Shown: piece after piece, positions 47,611 through 53,275 of the stretch
Numbering within the stretch: position 1 is the stretch's first letter
How the letters are laid out: every line of letters begins with the position of its first letter
Source: Gammaproteobacteria bacterium
Lineage (GTDB): Bacteria; Pseudomonadota; Gammaproteobacteria; Coxiellales; Coxiellaceae
Length of the DNA: 53,275 nucleotides
NCBI GenBank assembly: GCA_013287505.1
Contig: JABDDR010000006.1
Coordinates: forward strand, 1-53,275
Direction: 5' to 3'
The notes under the pieces: generated by a model
Database searches by the model: none
The model's input: only the letters and a program-made list of their open reading frames with translations
What the model was told of the DNA's origin: nothing
Made by a program: the position numbers and the translations under genes

Positions 47611-48606
47611 CTATTTCCCCAACGTCGCAAGATGATTCAGCTTTGCTCTCTTTAATAACGCACTCTGTGCTGCGATTTTATTTTCAACTTTACCGCGCCA
47701 CAAATCCATGCATGGTTCTTGTAATGCGCGCGCATAGGAGAAGCTTAAATGCCATGGCAAATTGCCCATCGCATTCATCGCTTGCAAATGCGCAGTTGCC
47801 TGCTCTGGTGTTTGTCCGCCCGATAAAAAATTAATGGAAGGCACCGCAGCTGGCACGGTGCGTTTTAATACGCGCATTGTTGCCTCTGCCACTTCAGCCA
47901 CAGAAGATTGCGTCGCGCATTTTTTTCCTGCAATAACCATGCTGGGTTTTAAAATAATATATTCTAGCATCACGCCTTGTTTGTATAATTGCGAAAACAC
48001 TTTATGCAGTGCTTTTGTCGATGCTTTTTCGCATTGCGCAAGGGTGTGATCACCATCGATTAAAATCTCCGGCTCAACAACAGGAACAATGCCATTGTCT
48101 TGGCAAATGGCAGCGTACCGCGCTAATGACACTGCGTTTAATGCAGTCACTACTTTCGACGGTGAACAATGTCCTACTGAATAAACGGCACGCCATTTTG
48201 CAAAGCGTGCACCTTGTGATTTGTATTTTTGCAAACGTTCTGCAAGCCCATCCAATCCTTGTGTCACCTGTTCTGCGCAAGTAGTGTTTAACGGAATTAA
48301 TCCTTTGTCGACTTTAATGCCAGGCACAATACCACGATCACTTAATGCTTTTGCGAAAGACGTGTTATCAAGCGCTGTTTGATTCAACGTTTCTTCGAAT
48401 AAAATAACACCACTCACATATTCATTTAATTGAGGTGTTGTTAATAATAAATCACGGTACGTACGACGTGTTTCTTCAGTGGATTCCACGCCGATCGATT
48501 GCAATCGTTTTGTGATCGTCGCAACGCTTTCATCCGCTGCTAATAATCCTTTTCCACGTGTTGTGAGTTGCTTAATAGTGGATTGTAATTCGGAAAGTGT
48601 GGTCAT
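47611..48606 (-). CDS. Class I fructose-bisphosphate aldolase
   Basis: A 331-residue class I aldolase, cleaving fructose-1,6-bisphosphate in glycolysis with a Schiff-base lysine. Visible are GKGLLAADES near the N-terminus, ARFAKWRAVY (lysine in AKWR), VPVVEPEIL, the Schiff-base lysine in EYIILKPSM, and FLSGGQTPEQA. ATG 48606 (MTTLSELQ) is chosen; AGAGG lies about 8 nt upstream. It is upstream of gspD by 60 nt. Confidence 0.95.
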   Translation of the reverse strand: MTTLSELQSTIKQLTTRGKGLLAADESVATITKRLQSIGVESTEETRRTYRDLLLTTPQLNEYVSGVILFEETLNQTALDNTSFAKALSDRGIVPGIKVDKGLIPLNTTCAEQVTQGLDGLAERLQKYKSQGARFAKWRAVYSVGHCSPSKVVTALNAVSLARYAAICQDNGIVPVVEPEILIDGDHTLAQCEKASTKALHKVFSQLYKQGVMLEYIILKPSMVIAGKKCATQSSVAEVAEATMRVLKRTVPAAVPSINFLSGGQTPEQATAHLQAMNAMGNLPWHLSFSYARALQEPCMDLWRGKVENKIAAQSALLKRAKLNHLATLGK

Positions 48607-48685
48607 GTTGTCTACCTCTATTTTAAAATTTGGCGTTATCATACACCAAGACTTCTAGTTAACGCCATTCTCAATTTTTACACTA

Positions 48686-48806
48686 CGCCAGTGATAAAGC
48701 TTAGAAGCTTTCGCGTCAGCGAACGCGAAAGTTCGAATGAAGATCGGCGATATTCATTTCGCGCTTGCTAACGCAAGTGCTTCTAAACTATGTCACTGGC
48801 ACGTGC
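48686..48806. repeat. Palindromic repeat, family 2, fullest copy
   Basis: Left arm: GCCAGTGATAAAGCTTAGAAGC, then TTTCGCGTCAGCGAACGCGAAAG. Right arm: TTTCGCGCTTGCTAACGCAAG, then TGCTTCTAAACTATGTCACTGGC. The outer parts pair with each other, and each half forms its own small hairpin. It fills the gap between aldolase and uvrD. Confidence 0.82.
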
Positions 48807-48822
48807 TCGCTGCTAGCATTAG

Positions 48823-51027
48823 TTACATAACGGATAGATTGGCAAAACTTAATACCAACCACTTCGCGCCATGTTTTTCAAACCTCACCTGAACGCGTGT
48901 TGCTTCACCGGAACCTTCTGAATCTAAAATAACACCCGCACCAAATTTCGCATGCGACACACGTTGACCGATCTTTAATCCAGAATCATTTTGCTTTACC
49001 TTGTTAACTATTTCTTTTTTCAACGTGTGTTTTGCAAAATAAATAGGATTATCGGCCCCATACTGGAGTTTTGCCACTGACTCTTTTGGACGCACACGAT
49101 GCATCAATTGCTCTGGAATTTCCGATATAAAACGTGATGGTCTGTGATATTGACCCTGACCATACAACTGTCGATGCTCAGCACAACTTAAAAATAATTT
49201 TTTCATCGCGCGTGTCATGCCGACATAACATAAACGTCTTTCTTCTTCCAAACCATCGCGCTCATTGACTGACATTTGGTGTGGAAATAATTGTTCTTCC
49301 ATGCCGACGATAAAAACCACTGGGAATTCTAGACCTTTTGCAGCGTGCAGTGTCATTAAGCTAACACAATCTGTTTGAAGATCAGCCTGCTGCTCACCTG
49401 TTTCTAAAACCACATCAGATAAAAACGCTTCTATTTCAGACATATTGTCATGTTCGCTGCGTACCACAAAATCGGTGGTCGCTGAAATTAATTCTTTTAA
49501 GTTTTCTGCGCGCGATAATCCTTTTTCAGATTTATCTTCTTTATGCGCTTGTAATAATCCAGAACGCATCAGCATTAAATCAACAGACTCTGCTAATTTT
49601 ATTGTTTTTGTTTCCGTATACAATGTTTCAATCATGGTCATAAAAGCGTTCAGCGCACTGGATGCGCGCGCCGCAAAAATATTTCTTTCAATACATTGCT
49701 CAGCAGCAATCCAAAGAGAAACACTATTTTCTCGCGCCATTTCACGTATTTTTTCAAGTGTTGTTTGTCCGATCCCACGCACGGGTGTGTTAATCACGCG
49801 TTCAAATGCGGCATCATCATTGCGATTTACCATTAAGCGCAAATAGGAAAGCGCGTCTTTAATTTCAGCGCGTTCAAAAAATCGAAAGCCGCCATAAATA
49901 CGATACGGAATTTTTGCTTCTAAAAACGCTTCCTCAAGTACACGTGATTGCGCATTGGAGCGATATAAAATCGCAAAATCATTTAACCCAAAATCATTTC
50001 GCGACAATTGTTTGATTTGTGTGATAACGTGTGAGGCTTCTTCACGCTCATTAAACGCTTCAAAAAGCGTGATTAAATCGCCTTTGCTACCATCAGTCCA
50101 CAACGTTTTTCCCATGCGATTTTTATTTTTTTCGATCACTGCATTCGCAGCATCCAAAATGGTTTTGGTCGATCGATAATTTTGCTCGAGTCGAATCGTT
50201 TGGGCGTTTTTAAAATCACGTGAAAAATGTTGAATATTTTTAACCTGTGCGCCACGCCAACTATAAATAGATTGATCATCATCACCCACAGCCATCATAA
50301 AACATTTTGTGCCCGCCAAAAGACGCAACCAACGATATTGAATGGCGTTCGTATCTTGAAACTCATCCACTAAAATATGCGAAAAACGTTGTTGATAATG
50401 CGCGCGGACCTCTTCATTATTTTGCAATAATTCATACGAGCGTAATAAAATTTCTGTAAAATCAACTAAGCCTGAACGCTGACAAACAGCTTCATATTCG
50501 AAGTAAATTTGTTGTAATTTTTGCGATGTGTAATCACTTAATTCTGTGAGTTGATTCGCGCGAATCCCATTTTCTTTATTGTTATTAATAAACCATTGCG
50601 AGTTTTTAAATGGCCACGCGGATTCATCCAATTCCATGGCGCGATGAATGCGCTTGATCAATCGCATCTGATCTTCTGAATCGATGATCTGAAATGTTTG
50701 TGGCAAATTGGCTTCAAAAAAATGGGTTCGCAACAACCGATGCGCTAATCCATGAAAAGTACCGACCCACATATGCTGTACAGGAATGCCGCGTAATTTT
50801 TCAATACGATTACGCATTTCGGCAGCTGCCTTGTTCGTGAATGTCACCGCTAAAATTTCATAGGGCGACACACGGTGCGCTTCCATTAAATATGCCATCC
50901 GATGTACAAGAACGCGTGTTTTACCACTACCTGCGCCCGCTAATACGAGTAAATGCGCGAGTGGCGCTGTTACAGCTGCACTTTGGCGCTCATTTAAGGA
51001 ATCTGTGATGGGGGATAAATTTGTCAT
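48823..51027 (-). CDS. uvrD: UvrD, DNA helicase II
   Basis: A 734-residue SF1A helicase for excision and mismatch repair. It has Q motif NERQSAAVT, Walker A GAGSGKTRVLVHR, TFTNKAAAEMRNRI, VGTFHGLAHRLLR, DExx-type VDEFQDTN, GDDDQSIYSWRGA, the LEQNYRS block, TLHAAKGLEFPVVF and YVGMTRAMKKLFL. The C-terminal Tudor-like segment is RVSHAKFGAGVILDSEG. ATG 51027 gives a start like E. coli UvrD; the frame is open to 51093. Confidence 0.97.
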   Translation of the reverse strand: MTNLSPITDSLNERQSAAVTAPLAHLLVLAGAGSGKTRVLVHRMAYLMEAHRVSPYEILAVTFTNKAAAEMRNRIEKLRGIPVQHMWVGTFHGLAHRLLRTHFFEANLPQTFQIIDSEDQMRLIKRIHRAMELDESAWPFKNSQWFINNNKENGIRANQLTELSDYTSQKLQQIYFEYEAVCQRSGLVDFTEILLRSYELLQNNEEVRAHYQQRFSHILVDEFQDTNAIQYRWLRLLAGTKCFMMAVGDDDQSIYSWRGAQVKNIQHFSRDFKNAQTIRLEQNYRSTKTILDAANAVIEKNKNRMGKTLWTDGSKGDLITLFEAFNEREEASHVITQIKQLSRNDFGLNDFAILYRSNAQSRVLEEAFLEAKIPYRIYGGFRFFERAEIKDALSYLRLMVNRNDDAAFERVINTPVRGIGQTTLEKIREMARENSVSLWIAAEQCIERNIFAARASSALNAFMTMIETLYTETKTIKLAESVDLMLMRSGLLQAHKEDKSEKGLSRAENLKELISATTDFVVRSEHDNMSEIEAFLSDVVLETGEQQADLQTDCVSLMTLHAAKGLEFPVVFIVGMEEQLFPHQMSVNERDGLEEERRLCYVGMTRAMKKLFLSCAEHRQLYGQGQYHRPSRFISEIPEQLMHRVRPKESVAKLQYGADNPIYFAKHTLKKEIVNKVKQNDSGLKIGQRVSHAKFGAGVILDSEGSGEATRVQVRFEKHGAKWLVLSFANLSVM

Positions 51028-51125
51028 GCGCGGATTGTACCATGCCTTACGATCTTGTTTATATTCGGGAAACCAGTATATTGCCAAGTACAAAATGGAA
51101 CAAGTGAGCTCAGCATTTTATTGAC

Positions 51126-52262
51126 ATGAAAAAAATACTGCTACTTTGCGATTACTTTTTACCCAGCGTGCGCGCAGGTGGCACTGTGCGTTCTATCGCT
51201 GCTTTTGTCAATTGTTTAAAAACTGATTTCGACATTACTGTCGTTACGCGTAATCACGATCTTTCTGTTTCAGAACCTTTCAAAGAAATTCACTCAGATC
51301 AACCGCAGCAATGTGATGGCTATCAAATACTTTACCTGTCATCACGTCATATTATTCCCGGTATTTACCAATTAATAAAAGCGAATCATTTTGATATTAT
51401 TTATCTGAATTCTTTTGTTTCTCTTAAATTTTCTATTATCCCATTAATTATCACTCGATTATTAAAGATAAAAAATTCTCGTATTATTATTTCACCGCAT
51501 GGCGAACTATGTAGCGGCGCGCTGTCTATCAAACCCATGAGAAAAAAATGCTATATTCTTTTTTTTAAAACATTTTTGTCTAAGGGTATTGAATTTTTAT
51601 CAGCATCCTCTAGCGAAGCAAAAGAAATTAAAGCAATTCATTTAACTCAAAATCTCACCACACTTCCCAATATTCCTTGTCAAAAAACGCTGACTGAGAT
51701 TATTAATCATAAGAAACAAAACGCGATTCATATTATCTTTCTTTCTCGCATTTCAAAAATTAAAAATTTATTGGGTGCAATAGACATTTTATCCCATGTT
51801 AAAGGCGTCGTATATTTTGATATCTACGGACCGATTGAAGATAATGCGTATTGGGAAGAATGCGCACAAAACTTACGGAGGTTACCCGAGAATATTCATG
51901 CAACTTATAAGGGTGAATGCGATCCCGATAACGTATTAAATACATTAAAAACGTATGATCTCTTTTTTCTTCCCACATACAATGAAAATTATGGCTATGT
52001 CATTGTAGAATCTTTGGCATCAGCCTGTCCTGTTTTGTTGTCCAACCAAACGCCTTGGCATGATTTGTCGGAACATCATGCGGGATGGGAATATCCACTT
52101 ACCCAACCGCAGTTGTTTGCTGAAAAAATAGATTCCCTCATTGCAATGAATAACGAAGCCTATTTTTTGTATAAACAAGGCGCGTTGAATTATTATCAAA
52201 ATCATATTGTAAATAATTTTTTAGCAGATGATTACCGTACTTTTTTTACGAGGTCTCAATGA
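51126..52262 (+). CDS. Glycosyltransferase family 1/4
   Basis: A 378-residue GT-B glycosyltransferase. It begins [31 protein letters not shown], a usual acceptor-side start. The donor domain shows [36 protein letters not shown] and [31 protein letters not shown] with the E-x7-E-like motif. Acceptor and donor are unknown, but gmd follows with an ATGA overlap, so a role in a fucose- or rhamnose-containing surface glycan is likely. Divergent from uvrD. Confidence 0.9.
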   Translation: MKKILLLCDYFLPSVRAGGTVRSIAAFVNCLKTDFDITVVTRNHDLSVSEPFKEIHSDQPQQCDGYQILYLSSRHIIPGIYQLIKANHFDIIYLNSFVSLKFSIIPLIITRLLKIKNSRIIISPHGELCSGALSIKPMRKKCYILFFKTFLSKGIEFLSASSSEAKEIKAIHLTQNLTTLPNIPCQKTLTEIINHKKQNAIHIIFLSRISKIKNLLGAIDILSHVKGVVYFDIYGPIEDNAYWEECAQNLRRLPENIHATYKGECDPDNVLNTLKTYDLFFLPTYNENYGYVIVESLASACPVLLSNQTPWHDLSEHHAGWEYPLTQPQLFAEKIDSLIAMNNEAYFLYKQGALNYYQNHIVNNFLADDYRTFFTRSQ

Positions 52263-53275
52263 AAAAAACAGCGCTTATAACGGGTGTTACTGGTCAAGAT
52301 GGTGCTTATTTAGCGGAATTTTTATTGCAAAAAGGTTATGATGTGCATGGCATTAAAAGAAGAACATCGCTGATAAACACCGATAGAATTGATCATTTGT
52401 TTGATGATCCTCATTTAACATTGCATCATGGCGATATGACAGATTCTTCGAGTTTGTTGCATATTATGCAAAAAGTGCAGCCGGATGAAATTTATAATCT
52501 CGCCGCACAAAGTCACGTCGCAGTGTCTTTTGAAGAACCAGAATATACAGCCAATTCAGATGCATTGGGTGCGTTACGTTTGCTTGAAGGTATTCGTATT
52601 TTAAAAATGGAAAAGAAAACCAAATTTTATCAAGCATCGACCTCAGAATTATTTGGAAAGGTGCAAGAAATACCACAAAAGGAAACAACACCTTTTTATC
52701 CCCGCTCGCCTTATGCAGTTGCAAAATTATATGCTTACTGGATCACTGTGAATTATCGCGAAGCGTATGGTATTTATGCGTGTAATGGGATTTTGTTTAA
52801 TCATGAGTCGCCTATTCGCGGTGAAACATTTGTGACACGAAAAATTACCATTGCGCTCGCTAAAATTAAATTGGGGCTTCAAGATTGTTTGCTTATTGGT
52901 AATTTGAATGCACAGCGTGATTGGGGCCATGCTAAAGATTATGTTGAAATGCAGTGGTTGATGCTGCAACAAGAAACACCCGAAGATTTTGTCATTGGTA
53001 CAGGTGAGCAATATTCTGTGCGTGATTTTATTAATGCGGCAGCGAAAGAATTGGATATGACCATTGCGTGGCAAGGTATGGGTTCTGACGAAACTGGTGT
53101 TGATATTGCCACTGGAAAAACAGTAGTTAAAATCGATAAACGTTATTTTCGACCTTGCGAAGTTGAATCACTCTTATGTGATGCCAGAAAAGCAAAAGAA
53201 AAATTGGGTTGGACACCTCAGACATCTTTTCAAGAATTGGTGAAAGAAATGGTGCAGGCGGATTTGCAGCGGTTA
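52259..53275 (+). CDS. gmd: GDP-mannose 4,6-dehydratase, cut by the right edge
   Basis: The first 339 residues of Gmd (373 in E. coli), which converts GDP-mannose to GDP-4-keto-6-deoxymannose. The NADP-binding motif is [15 protein letters not shown] near residue 8. The catalytic Thr is in STSELFG, Tyr and Lys in [29 protein letters not shown] and [17 protein letters not shown] are typical. It overlaps the preceding glycosyltransferase by 4 nt. The rest of the pathway would lie beyond the window. Confidence 0.95.
   Translation, partial: MKKTALITGVTGQDGAYLAEFLLQKGYDVHGIKRRTSLINTDRIDHLFDDPHLTLHHGDMTDSSSLLHIMQKVQPDEIYNLAAQSHVAVSFEEPEYTANSDALGALRLLEGIRILKMEKKTKFYQASTSELFGKVQEIPQKETTPFYPRSPYAVAKLYAYWITVNYREAYGIYACNGILFNHESPIRGETFVTRKITIALAKIKLGLQDCLLIGNLNAQRDWGHAKDYVEMQWLMLQQETPEDFVIGTGEQYSVRDFINAAAKELDMTIAWQGMGSDETGVDIATGKTVVKIDKRYFRPCEVESLLCDARKAKEKLGWTPQTSFQELVKEMVQADLQRL

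Overview
The window looks like a chromosomal stretch from an AT-rich gammaproteobacterium. Supporting signs are the rsmI-yraN-diaA-dolP block, ubiE-ubiJ-ubiB, ubiK-comM, accB-accC-prmA, a pil-aroK block divergent from a PBP1A-type gene, and a type II secretion (T2SS) gspDEFGH run. A Coq7-type ubiquinone hydroxylase, eukaryotic-like kinase genes (one ending in a CaaX box) and several cell-envelope genes cut short suggest a host-associated, Legionellales-like bacterium. That placement is inference; no 16S gene or other decisive marker is present.

Layout. 1-3.1 kb: rsmI (cut by the edge), then yraN, diaA, dolP and a site-2 protease. 3.1-6.4 kb: an unknown gene, parC and a small HTH regulator, all on the minus strand. 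6.5-15.1 kb: ubiquinone genes coq7, ubiE, ubiJ, ubiB and ubiK, with two tandem MFS transporters, tRNA-Arg(CCG), comM and two tiny membrane proteins. 15.3-21.3 kb: a surface-polysaccharide run (wecB, a sugar epimerase, a two-domain oxidoreductase, a glycosyltransferase). 21.4-27.4 kb: prmA, accC, accB, an AAA/DUF4143 ATPase and dsbD. 27.5-31.8 kb: two large tandem paralogs of unknown function with a kinase-like N-terminal region, separated by a decayed copy of the 3' end of acnA. 31.8-38.6 kb: acnA, hslO, aroK and a reduced type IV pilus operon. 38.7-41.5 kb: a PBP1A gene reduced to its glycosyltransferase domain, then a Ser/Thr kinase gene ending in Cys-Ala-Val-Ala. 41.5-47.6 kb: T2SS gspH, G, F, E and D. 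47.6-53.3 kb: class I aldolase, uvrD, a glycosyltransferase and the start of gmd.

At least five families of palindromic repeats lie between the genes. Several run into coding sequence: they supply the stop codons and last residues of aroK, accC and the two-domain oxidoreductase, and three in-frame units build an unusually long prepilin leader in gspH.

The most unusual content is the kinase-like set: two tandem paralogs and the CaaX-ended kinase. These are candidate secreted effectors acting on a eukaryotic host. The second theme is reduction of the envelope machinery: PBP1A without its transpeptidase, no lpoA at its usual place, a fused PilM-PilN with no PilP and a short PilQ, and a UbiB without its membrane tail. 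All gene calls rest on reading the translated sequence by eye; no database search was run.
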